NCBI RefSeq assembly: GCF_028009165.1
Contig: NC_079244.1
Location: 1,240,001 to 1,304,000, forward strand
DNA length: 64,000 nucleotides
From: Akanthomyces muscarius
Taxonomy: Eukaryota > Ascomycota > Sordariomycetes > Hypocreales > Cordycipitaceae
Direction of reading: 5' to 3'
Below, one piece after another: positions 25,201 to 39,895 of the stretch. Positions within the stretch are counted from its first letter, which is position 1, and every line of letters starts with the position of its first letter. The notes below the pieces were generated by a model, which had not been told where the DNA came from, did not search any database, and was given only the letters and a program-made list of their open reading frames with translations. A program made the translations under genes and the position numbers.

Positions 25201-28200
25201 AGACGCAAGGAATTCTTCGCGACCAATACCTTCCGTGACGAGAGCCGACCGACAGTGAGACCCAAGGTTCATCTCATTGATACAGTGAACAGGGCAGCCC
25301 GCTGTTCGGATTTCGCCAATAACCCTATTTGGGCGCCTTTGAAGGTTTGCCCGTGTCCTTGTAGATTGTGGACTTGGTCGTTGGCCACATGGCTCTCCTC
25401 CGAACCCTGCGAACCTTGTGTGCTTTCCTGCTAGCCCTCACAGAGGAACAGCTACCATGAAGCGATTAGCCTGCATTCTACCTGCTGGATCCTCCGGACA
25501 ACGCCCGGCTACACACCCCCAGCTCTCCACGCTGAACACTACTCCAGCTAAACACCTAAATAGTTAGTGTGCCTCTCTGCCAGAACGGCTTTATAAGTCG
25601 CAAATTAGCGTGCATCCCGGCAAACTCTATTTGGCTGCACCGTAACAGACGCCTGCTGCAATTTCCAGGAAGCTTTTTACTGTTCCGATAAAGTGGCAGC
25701 CCAGTGCCCGCAGTGCCACCTCCACGTCTGTCCACCGGTACCGGAGCATACCGGAGCAGCCGAGTAATGCCCCTTTACACATCATCTCATCGTTGGGTTT
25801 GGAATGGCCGGACATTTACTTTCTGTTATCAGCACGGTTTGACTCGGAAGACTATGCGAATGCCAAGTAACTAGATACCATACATGAGTGGTTCCTTTGA
25901 AATCGGAAATGTATTGCTGGTGCCCGCAAAGCTCTATCCAGCATAGCGCCGCCGCAACACACCCATTCAGCTAGCAAGCGAACCCACACAGTCTGCGTGC
26001 TGGGGGGGCGAATACCGATACCGATGCCTTGGTACTGGTGGTGTGTCACTGGCTTGCCAGCAGCGTGCCCCTTCACCAGCGGTACGGCCCTCGGTAGTCA
26101 CAGTGACACCCAACCCAACTACTCGCCACGGCGCAGCGGCAGCTGCCCACACGATCGATGTAGAATTTTGCAACCTCGATTCATTTTGCATATCCGTTTT
26201 TGATGCAACACCGCTCTCTTTCAGGCATACGTTGCGATATCATACTAACTCGTCTGTGCAGCCAGAGGCCACACCGGATAGCGCTGTCACCGTAGTGAGA
26301 GTTTACTCACCGATAGCCGTGCGACCTGACTGACATGCGTCTCCTGCGTCTCTTCCAAGTCATGTGGATTGACAAGCTGTTGCCCACTTGACAGTGACAT
26401 GCCACCCAAATCGTACGCTGCGTCGATGTGGCGAGCGGGCTGGAGGTAGCGAGCGGGTATTGCAGCTACCGCGTTATCTCAATGAGGAATAAGCAAGCGT
26501 TCGAAGATTTGACACTGGGATCGACAAAACCATTACCGAGAATGTGCCTTGTCTGACAACTCTACGTGTTTGAGTGCAAGCTAAATCGTCGGCTTCTCTC
26601 ACGGTACTTTTACATCTGCGTAGTAAATGAGGATAAAACGTCGCCGAGATTTTAACTCTTTTGTATAGCCGTGACGCTACGATACCAGGCGAGCAAACGT
26701 CCACGATACATCGTCGTCGAGGCTAGCCAGCTCATTTAATATAAGTCGCGTTGGAATAATGGATGTGAGGGGCCTTCACACCACCTCTTGGGAGACTTCC
26801 CGGGTCCCGCGATTTGCAGGCCCAATTTAAAGAGGCAACTGTCGGTAGATGGCCGGCCCACAGCAGAGAGATGGTGTGTACCAGTAGGCGAAATTACAAT
26901 GATGACTTAGTGTTGGCAATGGAAACCAAGAACATGCGGAGCGCGACTCTGAAGCTCCGCCTCGCTCATGTCCTCTCCATTGGCGTCTGCGAGAGGGCAA
27001 AAAAAAAAAAAAGGTTGAGTTTAATGATGCCTATATGCCCCCAGCGAAACAGGGAACATCCTTCTTCATCGTGCACGCAAATTTGGATAGCGGCGGGGCT
27101 CATCGACCAAAGCTACGTTGCAGGTCAAGACGCCAAGGAAATAGTAACTATTGGCGGGCTAGTTTGCCTAGATGCTATATCACAACGGGCCAATGGGTTT
27201 CGGTCACCCTCCGGAACGATACTTTGTAATAACAGCACGTGTTGTTCCGTTTTCGAAACACTCTATCAGTCGAACCAACACCTTGAAAGTCACAACGGCG
27301 CCGGAAAAGGTCGGTCGATGTATCCGTAATGATGCCTGCCTCTCGGCGCACAGGCCGTATCGTGAGGGGGGTGGTGAATTGAGATTGCGCTTCCGGCGAC
27401 TGCCAAGAGTTGCTACCAAAATTGCTTGAAAAATTCAGTAAAAAATCTCCGGAGTATCATACCATGGCAGGCTGAAAAACCATCGCCAGCGAGCCAATGG
27501 ACTTGCGCGCCTGCACACCACAACCTTGTTTTTCTTTCGGTAATCTGTTTCATGTTTGAGCTGCTAGTGTGTGGTGTGGCAGTCAAGGTGAAGTCACATG
27601 AGCGGCCATGCAAGCCTGGAGTTAATAGGGCTCTGCTCACCCGGCATTGATTAATTTTTCAGCCTGATATTGTTTCCAGTTATGCCGTGGCTTTAGTTTG
27701 TCTAAAAAAAGACCTCAAACGTTTATGCAGAGATTGGAGGAGGAGAGGGAGGGGGATCTTCCGCAACTGACGGACGAACTATTGAGCTTGAGCACTGACT
27801 TGACAATAATAAGCTCCTGCAGGCGGCCAAGTGGACTCGCTCTCTCGCCATCCCATTTTTCATCTTGTTCCTCCCCGCCAAATAGTTTGAAACGGGCTGG
27901 ACCCCTCATCGGCTCGGTTTCAGGTTGCCATTCTTTTTTTAAACCAGCCGCAAGGCCAAGATGCGCCGTGAGATTTGTCGACTGGGCATCACATTATCTG
28001 TAGGGCACTATCGCGACGAAGAATACTGATTCTATTAACGAATTGCCCAAAAAAAAAAATGACTGAATTCACCTCCACCAGCCTCAGAACCCACCTCGGC
28101 GTTGAAATTGCAGATAGCAATGGCGCCATCTCTTGCGGAAAGGCTCCTCTGCACTATAATTCCATACACCTGAAAACAATAATGTCTTGATTGTATTCAA

Positions 28201-31200
28201 TCATAGCGGCGGCATGGACGAGGTGGTGCGAAAGCCTGGAGAGCCTCGTTGGGCTGAGCAGGGCCTGGAGCAGTCCCCCCACCCGGTCGCCCGTAGTTTC
28301 CTGATATAGGATGCTAAAAACCGACTATTTCTTACTACCAGCGACAGCAAAACTGGACCTTGGCTGCAGCAGGGGGACAGAGTACAAGCGAATAACTCTC
28401 ACCGCATGCACAGCGGCTTGCAGAATACGAAATAGCAGGCGTCTTCGAAGGGCTCGAAAGTGAGAGGCCGGATATAGGATGATTTGCACCATCACCATGC
28501 ATGGCCTTTGCTCGGGCCTTGGCTTCTGTGATCCAGGGCCATCCGGCCAGGTTAACGTTGATCTGCCAGCTAATAAATCGCGGCTTCTCATGTTCGGGTG
28601 TCACCACCCCTGGAAGTCTAAAAATACACCGACACAAAGCGAGAGCACCTTCCTGATATGACCGCCTGTAATACTCATGATCGTCATATGATTAACCTCA
28701 CTTTCCCGCAGTCGTGAAATATGTCCCAAATATGCCGACCTTGCTCATACAACCTGCAGGACGACTTCTCCACGTTATGCAGGCTCAATGCCGGCAATGC
28801 GCACCGCTCGTAGCCGCCTGAGACACTCCCCAACGGTTCTGGGCCAAGGCGACCAGGTTCTTTCTTGTTCCCTCTGCCCGCCCGCCGCCCCCGACTCCCT
28901 GGTCTGGCGCTGTCACTGCCTGGCAGCGAGTTCTCTCTGCCGAAATGCAGGTGTTGGCGGCGGCGGCTGCTACCTGTGGCTAATCAGATTAGCCTATTCC
29001 GCATACTTCCCGAACATGGCAGCCGACTACGGTTTTTTTTAGTGAGAGCAAGGATACCGTGGCTACCATCTGCCGGGTAATGGAGTCCCCGGAATCTGAG
29101 GTATAGTTATTACCAGTACTTGTAAAAAAGCATGAGTCGCGCCCGCATTACGTGACAGCAGGATCATGCCGGTTGTCGTCACTGGTACTCCTGCGTCGCC
29201 CTTTTCCTAAATTTTCTGCTTTATCCATGCTTTCGCCAGCGGACAGCCACGTGGGCCCTGAAAGAATAGTTTCACTCCCATGATGAGAACAGACAATTGT
29301 GTTTCATGCGGAAAAAAACGACGTTCAAGTGGCTTCCCTTTTTCCTGTAGAAACGCCACCCCTCGCCAAACTGGGTATCTTCAGCCCAAAAGGCTCTTTT
29401 TTCTTCTTGTTTATACCGCCGCCGCAGAATGGAGCCATGATGAACAGCCCAGTCCCTCCTTGGCTGCCAGGAACGAGTCCATGGGTCCAGGCCACGTCTT
29501 GTGCCTGGCGGGGGGATGGAGCTGGCGCCGCAAAAGCAGCTGTTTTTTTTTTACGGGCTTCGATGCAGCTGAAGCGAAAGACCTCGGCCGAACACAAAAG
29601 AGAGTTTTTTCTTTCGCTAAAGAGAGTTCGTGACGTTTTTCTCCCGTCATAGAATTTCCCTGCTTGGCCATGCAGGGTCCTCGTGCTTGTCGAGATTATT
29701 AGTCGGACCATGAGTCGCCATTGCATGTCACTGGCGCAGGCTAAGCCAGGCGATGGTTTGGGGGAACATGGAGTATCCCGGTAGCTTGGCACTTGAATCG
29801 TTAACCTGGCTAGCAACTAGACATGGTGTTGAGCACAGAAACAACACATGTACTGGGTGCAGAGTACTGATAAAGCAAAGACCAACTGCAGTTGGCCAAT
29901 TGGAGTTGGATTTATCCGAGTCTTGTGCGTAGCACCCGTACACATTGACTGATCCATTTAATAATTTCTGTATTAATCTTTCAAGCTACGGTGGCAAAGC
30001 CTTTGCCTAAGCAATAACCAGGGTTGATGGACGCAGGCGTAGGTCATGAACAGCATTGGATATTTGCTTCCAGAGGTGCTAGGCCGTCGACGTTCTGTGA
30101 GCCGAATGCGATGCTCTCTCACACGCCTCCCAGGCGCATCCCGCGCGTGTGCCTGTCTGTGCCTGAAAGGAGGCTTTCGCACTCTTGCCGAGTGCCTGCG
30201 TCGACATGCTATCTCTGCTCCCAGTCCTCGAGAGTTTGATCTCCGCTGCATGAAGCAACAGGCGAAGATCTTTGGAATAATGAGATGACTTTGAGTTGGG
30301 AGTGCGGACGGCTGGCTTTGGGGGGGTGGCTGCCACGAGGAGGGAGCGTGCGCCGTGTTACAGGTTGACCAAAATCTGAAGGCGGGAGCGGCGCGTGCTA
30401 TAATCCACTGGTAGGACGAGTCAGTGACTGACATTTGATGAGAAGGCCGAGAATCCCTGCGTGTTTTTTTAGTGCCCTGGCCAGCCTGCGTTTCTGCCCG
30501 TAGGCTGAACTCTACTGGCGCAGTGTGGCTCCCCCAGCTGCCACGAGGCTGAGCAAGGGGGGCATAACGCGAACAGACCTCAGCCCGTTCTGTAGACATT
30601 ATTCCGCTGGACAATTAGAATTTGCGCCTTGTGGACGTATTTCTCTCTGCATTGTTTCGTTATAATTAGCCACCGTTAAAAGCCCGCCCCTGGTTCTCGC
30701 TCGCACGGCCTGTTGTCCCTATCGCAGCGGCGAGGGGTGGCCAAAGGACAAGGGGAAAAAAAATATTGCCTAGAATGGACATGGCCTGAGTATACTGGTA
30801 GGCTGATAAGATCGCCGGAAAGATTTCCAGGCTCCTCTCCGATAAATTGATTGCCATGTTTAGAAACAGGGCCCAGCGCACAAACCACCCCACGAACCTG
30901 AAGCCAGATGCCCGCAGAAAATGAAATGAAGGTCGATACAGACCATGGGCGAATTGTTTTGAGCACTTTGTTTGTGTCCCTATGCAGTTTACTAGCCAAT
31001 GCAGCAAGGTAGTTAAAAAATGCCAACTCACACTGGCTGGGCGGTCGCATCCACTATCGAACCACGGCAAATCAAGCGAATACCACCATGGACCTGAGAT
31101 CGAAGCATGGCCGCACGGGTTCAACTGGGCCTTGTTGGTAAAATAGAAAGATTGCGGCAATTCCAAAAAATGAATCGTGCTGAATTGCCATTGTACTGGT

Positions 31201-34200
31201 GATATCGTGGTTTTCTGCCCGCTTCATTCGGCCCGTATTGCGGGCGGCGGTTCTGTGGTGGAGGCCGTACAGTAATGCCACTGCTGCGCGGCATGAGCTT
31301 AAATCGTTGTTTCTATACTGGAGCTCGTTTCGTTTCTCCCTCTGTGCTTGCATGCTCCCCAGCTCGTCAACGCTGGGGGAGGGGACACTATTCTTACGCA
31401 GGGCTCCAGTCTGAGCCTGTTGCTGCCGATTGGCAGACAAGCCACCAGGCAACAGTGGTAAATACGAGATTTTTCCATCTAATATCGCTTAAGAGGAAGG
31501 TAAAAATCGGCATGTGAGCCAAGTAGCATTGATTACGTGCGGTGTAAGCCAGAGACGAAAATGGTCTGAGGTAACCCCGGTTCAATTACGGTTAGCCAAA
31601 AGTCTCACACGAAAACGATTGGTTCGGCTCAACGTCTTTTGAGTTTACGCCAATGGGCTGGCAGAGCTAGGTTTTGCCAATTTGGCAATTACGGCCAGTA
31701 TGAGGAACAGAAAATGCAATGTCTGTCCCGGTGCATAGTGCATAAACGGTGAAGCAAAGTCTGCTGAAGCCAAAAGGCGCTGATCTCCACCATCGCCAAG
31801 ACTTGATATACAACCCATGATTGCGACCAAGGCAAGCTGGAAAGGTCTTGGGAAGAATTAGCGTGCAATGCGGACTCGTATATCTCGGTTGTTAATGCAA
31901 TGATGAAATCCATGGCAAGAAGGATCGCAGTATCAGGCGAATGGAGCCGGTCAGCCAAACTGCTGTTGGCGCGCGACAGAGTTTGGGGAAGTAGGCTTAT
32001 GGTCTCGTAGGCCTAGGCCTGAGCAGCTCAGAAGCATTGAACATGGCGGCGGGACGAGTGGGCAGGCCGCGCGAGAATTACATTTGCAAGCTTGGCTGTA
32101 CAGGAATAGCCTCCAGCGACAGACGTCGAGCGGAGAGGTATCTGCAATGCTGGCCTACACCGTCCACGATAAACTAGGTCGTGGTCCTTGCGGGTGTCTT
32201 GGCACCTAGTAGCCGAATGACAGGTTGGCGGCCGTGGGTGAGGTTCTACAGATGGAGGATCGCACAGCAAAATTTTAGACTTTTCCACCTTCTTCCTTTT
32301 CGGGCTCGTCGGTCATAATGCCTTTGTTTCCTTTCATCGGACGGACTTGACCGTAGAAACTCTGTTTCTGTACGGAGTAGCAGAAACGCCAACACGCCTC
32401 CCCCCGCCGCCTCCGTAGCACGGCGCTAGCCACTTGTTGGGTGGACGCGGCGACGGTCGGTGAGGACGGGATGTGCTGTTGAAGAGTGGGCATTTTATCT
32501 TGGGGCCCTTTTTTTGCGCCATGATTGCAATTTCAAAACTCTGGTTCTTCGAGTTTCATGCGGCGAGGCGAAGGAAGAGGGCACGGTTGGCGGAAGGGGG
32601 CAGGGACGAGAAATCGCGAACGGATCAGGAAAAATCGATAGCCATGTGTCACAATCGTACCAGCACCATCCTTGTCATTTGCTTTCTGACTCGGCGCCCC
32701 GGCCGCTTTTGGTCTTGGTTCACGATATCACGATAATGCCGTGCATCTCTTTTGCCTATTTCGGCACTGCAGAAGGAGAAGCATCAAGAGCCGATAGCTA
32801 AAATCACCCGATACGATGTCATGATCCCGCTAGCACGAACGTGGGCACATCCATGGCACTGACTGTCACATGCATTGACCAAAAGGCAAAACGGTCATCT
32901 AGTTATTATTTAGGTCTGGGGGAAACGGGCGGCCTTCGCAACGCTTCGCAAGGTTACCGATTCCAGATGCTATCCTCGACAAGGCTAGCTGGATGGCCCG
33001 ACTCGCGATGCCACGACGGTAGAAAATAAGTCGGGAGTGTGTGTGTGTATGTGTGTATGGCTATATGGTTTGAATGGGCTGCCGGACATCGCGGGCCTCG
33101 GGCGTGGAGAGAGGAGTAAGTTGGCAGGACGGGCTGGATTGAGCGACTAGCAAGCCCTAAAGGGGAAGCGCGTGCCCCACGGCATCTCTCGTGCATGGCC
33201 GATTAGGTGGCCCTCGCAGGAGCTGTCAGTGTGTCCCTAATTTAGTGCGGATGTCGCTCTGGAGGAACCGACAGCACGCCAGGTGAAGCAAGCGGCCGAG
33301 ACAATAACGGAGAGAGGAACGAGGGGTTGTCGGATCAGATCCAAACTCCTCGGTTGTGATATCCACGTGTTAAAGCAAGTAAGAGACCAAACCAAAAAGT
33401 GACAGATGGATTCCCGCGGCTTCTGCCGGAAAGGCGACAGGGCGCTAGACTGGTTGACAGAGTGGGTGCTTGGCAAGTAAGTCGGCAACATGGCCAGCAC
33501 TAACACGGTGCCAACACGCGTACGGACCAGAGTATCGTGGCTGATACTGGGCCATATAAGCAATTGGAAGCGTAGGTGGGAGGGCAGGCGGTGCATGGAA
33601 AAGACGGCTAATACTGGTAGATACTGAGAGAACCCTTACGAGGCAAGCGTTGATGACGAAACGCATAAATTTAGCATCACGATGGTGATGTGGCTGGCTG
33701 CCGATCTCAAGCCTACACTACGTGGTAAGAAGCGGGCGGGCATCGGTTGACGACACAACGAGCCATGAGATGAGCCGTGTAGCATCACGGCATCGACGGC
33801 ATGGAGTTGCTGTCACAGGTTCAGCTCAAGGGCCCATGCCCAAAAGTCCGATCCCAGGTGTGGCGGGCATGCAGGGTTACGAGCCGAAGAGAAGAAAACA
33901 GACCAAAAGGGGACGAAATTTAAATGATTAAAACAAAGAACCATTGCTTGTGCTGAGAAGCCCGCTCTTTTCCACGTTGTTGATGGGAATGAAAGGGTGA
34001 TGACTCGCCAACCACGCCCGCGAAAGCCGCAGTCAAACGGCGCACATCGGAGAGGGGGTACTGGTAGGAGGACGACGTCCGCCCTGGGTCGCCAGATTGA
34101 GACAATGTGTTTGAGGTGGCAAGGTGGTCAGGATGCAGCCGTAGATACTGGTACGTTATGGATATATTTTGGTGCCAAAGGTTAAAAAGCAGGGCGTATG

Positions 34201-34816
34201 TCTTTTGGGATGCGGGGGTGTGTGTGTGTGTGCGGTGTTGCGGAAAAGCTTGTGATGGGCGCGCGCTGGGCAAGCAGCCGGGCCAAACCACCCAAGATTA
34301 CCTAGTTGGCGGGGATTTTCATCGACTCGGGAAAGCGAATTGTGGGCAAGAGTTGTGGTGTGGATTGCAAGGCCAGCCTCCGAAACAATCGAAAAAAAAA
34401 GGCGTAATTTGATAACGAATTGGTGATGACGATGGATTGGGGGAAAAGCTGGCTTGGCCGGCTCCCACAGCGAGAGAGGAGGTACAGGGGTTGCCCAGGC
34501 AGTACAGTGAGCGCAGCAGCCCTGTGATCACTAAAAAAACGGCCCTGCAAGCGTCTCCTCGCCGGGGACGGCCATCTATCGCCGATTCCGCTTCCCCTCT
34601 CCCGCTGCGGCAGCAAGGTACTTGCTCCTCCACGGCCGGGTACTCACACGCAAGTCACTTTTTTTCTCCTTCATTTCTTTGCAAATTTCATCCTGCAGTG
34701 CCATTACTAGCAGGCGTTTTCTTTTTCGCAACTGCCAGGCTGGCTAGTTGGTTACTTACTCAGTAGCTTGAGCCACCGGCTACTTGTCAAGTTGGTGGGT
34801 GAGCTAGCCCTGGGTG

Positions 34817-34839
34817 GGTGGTGGTGGTGGTGGTGGTGG
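34817..34839 (+). repeat. GGT trinucleotide microsatellite
   Basis: A (GGT)n tract of about seven units follows two GGGT units in the upstream region of the C2H2 factor gene. Confidence 0.8.
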
Positions 34840-34895
34840 ACGGTAATGCTGCTGCAGGAGTTTGGCAACGCAAGCAGCACCACCGTAAAAAGAAG

Positions 34896-34918
34896 AAAAA
34901 AAAAAAAAAAAAAAAAAA
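34896..34918 (+). repeat. Poly-A run (23 A)
   Basis: A homopolymer of 23 adenines sits in non-coding DNA 1.9 kb upstream of the C2H2 factor start codon. A purine-rich AAAATAAAATAAAAT stretch follows about 80 nt later. It is either a nucleosome-excluding poly(dA:dT) tract or a relic of a retrotransposed poly-A tail. No target-site duplication was evident. Confidence 0.85.
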
Positions 34919-35439
34919 GACAGAGGGTACAGCGGACAACCTAGCCAAAAGCTTTGCCCCTGCAGCAGCTCTACAGGCCATCTGTTTCCCTCTGAAAATA
35001 AAATAAAATAAAACAAAAACAATGGTCCCTTGTTGCTTTTTGGTCCGCCCAGCCCAGGCCCAGGCTTGCCCCCCGGTTTTCTCCTCTTTTTAGCACTGTC
35101 TCTCGCTGGGCGTCTTTGTTGCTGGCGTCTGTCCTCCACAATCACACCACACACACACACTGGTCCTTTTCCCCCGCCACACCTTTTTTAAAATTCTTTT
35201 TTTTTTAATCCATCTACCCAAGGAGAAACACGCTAGAGCAAAAACGAGTGTAGAATCAAATTCAAATAAAATAAATAAATTAAACCAACCCCGGACAAGC
35301 CACACACCCCTTTCCCCTCTTCCGAGGCACACTGTGCTGGTCCCCGCCCGCCGGCCCAAATCCGCTACTGCACTGTGCTGTACGGAGTACTGGTGCATGA
35401 CTTGTCGCCGACTTACACCACCGCAGCCGTACTGGTGCT

Positions 35440-36823
35440 GGTGCTGCTGCCGTGATGAGCCTCCTCCTCCTCCTCCTGCTTCTCGCCCGCTGGCTAGCCA
35501 CCCCCTCCGCCGCCCGAAACTCCCATGTCCTTGCCGACTTGCTTTTCCTCCCCAGTCGACTGCTCAATTGTCCTGCACCGTCCCCAGTCAGTATGCTGCT
35601 GCTCTCGCAACACACCCCCAACTCCTCCCCTCTCCCATTCAGCCACGCCCCCCTCCCCCCCGTCCCCTCCCCTCCTCTTCCACTTCCCTGGTAGCTTTCT
35701 CCCCTTGGACACTAAAAAACTAGTCCATCTCTGAACGACGTCTGTATCGGTGGCTCCATCGCCGCCGTGCTGCTGTGTCTTTTCTGCGCGGGCTGCTCTG
35801 CGCACCCACTGTACTCAGTAGCACCAGTGCTCTCTTGGTGCTGTCCCTGCCTGCGTCTACCTGCAAAACCCAACAACCTCGTTTCTTTTTCCTTTTTGCT
35901 TTTACTCTAGTAGCTGGACTTCGCAATCTTCTCCTTCGGCCTCGACTACCATCTCCACATTTCCCTTTTCCCAAAGCCCGTGTTGCTTCTTCTGCCTCTC
36001 TACCGACCCGTCTCTCTGGTCCCCTACATTCATCTATATAGCCTCGCTTCCTCTCGACCCAACCTCGTTTTCTGTCTTCTCGTCAATCACATCTTCATCT
36101 CTCATCACCCCTTGCGTCCCTGCATCTTCAAGGGATCATTCTCGCCTCTTCTTGTCTACAACATCTCTACCTCGAAACAAAAGACTTGCTTCTTCATTTC
36201 GCCCTCTTGCAAGACACTGTACTCTCCAGCAGTTCATCCCTTGCCATTGTCTCGCCTCGACCATCTACAAAGCACCACACTCCAGCTTCGACTTGTTCCA
36301 TTATTATTCTTCTCTTGGCCTGCTTTCGACCACCAGTACTTCTCTGACAGGAAATCGCACCTCTTCCGTCAACATCCATCAAACCGTTTTTTACAGACAC
36401 ACACCCTGACGCAGTCCGCCTTCATCATCCTTGCTTGCCGGACGCTCGAGCACCTCCCATCAACTCCGGCACCCACTTTCTTGGCCCTGTGTCCCAAGGT
36501 CAGAATCCGACCGAGAATAAACTGACCCTGCTCGTTCTGTGCCACACTCCCAAGCCAGGGCCTGTCAGTACCTGTCTTTTCTCCCCCGGTCACAATCCAC
36601 TTGATTCAGAACAAGATCCACACCTTGTATACCCCGGCTGCCTTTGCCTTTCCGACATATATTCACCGGAGTGCCTCTCTCTCTTGAGACCCATCATCAC
36701 TTCGAGGAACTACCTTCTCTTGCTTGGACTTGTATATCATACATATATCTACATCTCCTCCCCTCCTTCCTCTTGTCTTATTCACACCTTCATTCATCAT
36801 CCACCTCATCTTCATCATTCACA
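35440..36823 (+). promoter_or_regulatory. Pyrimidine-rich promoter/long 5' leader of the C2H2 factor gene
   Basis: The plus strand is strongly C+T-rich for about 1.4 kb up to the start codon at 36824. Fungal regulatory genes with long 5' untranslated leaders often look like this. Several upstream open frames occur (for example 35980-36525 and 36435-36902), the last overlapping the main start. None encodes a recognisable protein, so they are better read as uORFs or chance frames. A TATA-like CTATATAG lies near 36033. The transcription start cannot be located from sequence alone. Confidence 0.5.
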
Positions 36824-38122
<1,299 letters not shown>

Positions 38123-39895
38123 AGCGACATCAATCTCGGGAACCTCGAGTGGTCTGTGTCCATGATCGCTCTTGTACAACAATACAATAGAGCTATATAT
38201 TAATAATTGGGTCGAGGATATATATCATTACGAACGATACGAAAGCACATTAATACGGTCGGATGAGATACCAACATATGGGAACGGGTTTTACAGCACC
38301 AAGCCGCAGTGCCCAAGGGTCTGGAGGTTGAACTACTTTTTATTGTACATTGTGTTTATTTTTTAATATTTATTACTTTCGGAGTATGGTCACTTACCGG
38401 TTGGACTCCATAATGAGAAATGGAAAAAATTTCATATTTAATTGATGTTCCCTGTGGCACATTTGATTGGCAATTTTTGATGGTTCTCGCTTGACTTTTG
38501 TGCTCTGTTTCCCTTTTGTGCTTTCTTTGGATGAGGTCACTTTTGCTTTTGCTAGAATGCGCCGTCGTTTATTTCCTTTTTATTCCAGGACTCTTACCAG
38601 TATTTCAACGGGAACATCTGCTCCAGGGTGGCTACCGTTGGGGGGGGTTTTTTATTTTTGCTTCTTTTATTGATAGTCTACGTATGAACTCATTCTGACA
38701 CATCACAAAAGATTACCTGCGCCGGCCTTTCCCCGCCCCTAAAGTGCATTCAGTAGCGCTGCCTGAGAAGCAGCACCTAGTGTGAGTACTTTGCTACATC
38801 ACTCCCCTACTCCTCCCCCCCTTGTATGTGAGACATGATTCTTCTGTAGCAATCAACAAATCTTGCAGCTGAAATTACTATTACCGGGTTTTTGGCCTTT
38901 GGAAGAGACGCTTCCACATCCTTCTGGGCGCGCGCAAATTCTTCTTTTTTGGTCTCACCTGGTTTGGCGACTGTGCGACACCGCCGGGGGGCTCCTGATT
39001 AAACGACATTACGAGTAGACACCAGCATCCTTGCCCAGTTGGCCGTCAATGCCTGTTCCTGATTGCCGAAAACTGGGACCATTCGTCGTGCCCAAAGACG
39101 ATGTGCCTGGCGCGGCGCAGGAGGGATGGCCATAATAGCCATCAGATATAGGGACCGGTAGCGGGAGCAGACTTGCCGAAGGGGTGTGGCTCATGAAATA
39201 ATTTGGAATGAAACTCGAACTCGAGCACGACGCCAATCCGCATCATCCGCGGCGTGGTTTGTGCATGGCGGGCGGACTGCCGTTGGTCAAGACACTTTTT
39301 GACATTAAATGGCCAACATCGCAGGCAGCACCAGTTGACCGTTGCAAAGAGCGTTCGGCTCCTACCGCGGCCGTACCAGCAGTCTGGTACTCCAGTAATG
39401 CTGGGCGCCCGTCCCGACAGCCGAACAGGTGGTTTCCATTTCTAGCGGCTTCTGTCAGGTGATCTGGCGGCGCACCCGCACCAGCCGGCTGGGCCAAATG
39501 CGCAGACTGGCTGAATGACTAAGCACAGACGTCACGCCCACTGGCCAACGTTGACGATTGCCTCTCGGAACCTGTTGGGGCGAATGAGCATTCAAGCCTG
39601 TCTTCGCATCAGGCCAGCCACGCCACAACAGTACAAACCGGGCTGCCCGAGCCTCTTACGATGTGTGCGGCTAGTTAATCGCCCTTGTATTATCTATTTT
39701 CAATTACTCGGCGTATCCAACTGGCGTCAACGGAACACCCATTGCAGGGGTTTTTTATCACGAGCATCGCACGCTACCCCATCCGAGCGGCGATCGAACG
39801 CACCCGAGCCATCTACAAAATTCAGCAGCGAGCCATTGTCATAAAGAGAGTCATTGATAGCGGTCTTATTGCGTCGCTTTCGCATCGTCGCAGTC
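38123..39895. other. Intergenic, no gene seen
   Basis: This 1.8 kb lies between the C2H2 factor and the Yme1 gene. The first 500 nt are AT-rich, fitting the 3' flank of the upstream gene. Small open frames have no recognisable product. Confidence 0.6.

Larger units (their letters stand above)
10328..34800. other. Gene desert (about 24.5 kb of unassigned DNA)
   Basis: No protein gene, tRNA, rRNA or transposon protein could be supported in this stretch. The longest open frames (213 codons at 29973-30614 minus, 171 at 26814-27329 plus, 168 at 10613-11119 minus, 166 at 30666-31166 minus) have no recognisable domain and no conserved-looking splice context. The base composition looks mixed, not the AT-saturated pattern expected of RIP-mutated repeats. 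I saw no long terminal repeats and no reverse-transcriptase or transposase motifs. Minor features are listed separately: a poly-G run, perfect hairpins, copies of a recurrent 10-mer, and GT-rich microsatellites near 33037-33059 and 34215-34232. Confidence 0.6.

Noticed and set aside
29973..30614. 213-codon Arg/Ser-rich minus frame in the gene desert
   Set aside because: No recognisable domain, and its composition resembles random translation. The opposite strand is also partly open.
30666..31166. 166-codon minus frame with hydrophobic patches
   Set aside because: No family resemblance, no splice signals tying it to other exons, and no signal peptide. Chance is the simpler reading.
16511..32020. 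12-base palindrome AGGCCTAGGCCT at 16511-16522 and 32009-32020
   Set aside because: Twelve-base palindromes are expected about 15 times in 64 kb, so two copies are not strong evidence for an element.
39854..39895. Upstream in-frame extension of Yme1 from a TTG
   Set aside because: Nuclear fungal genes start at ATG. The ATG at 39896 gives a good mitochondrial presequence.
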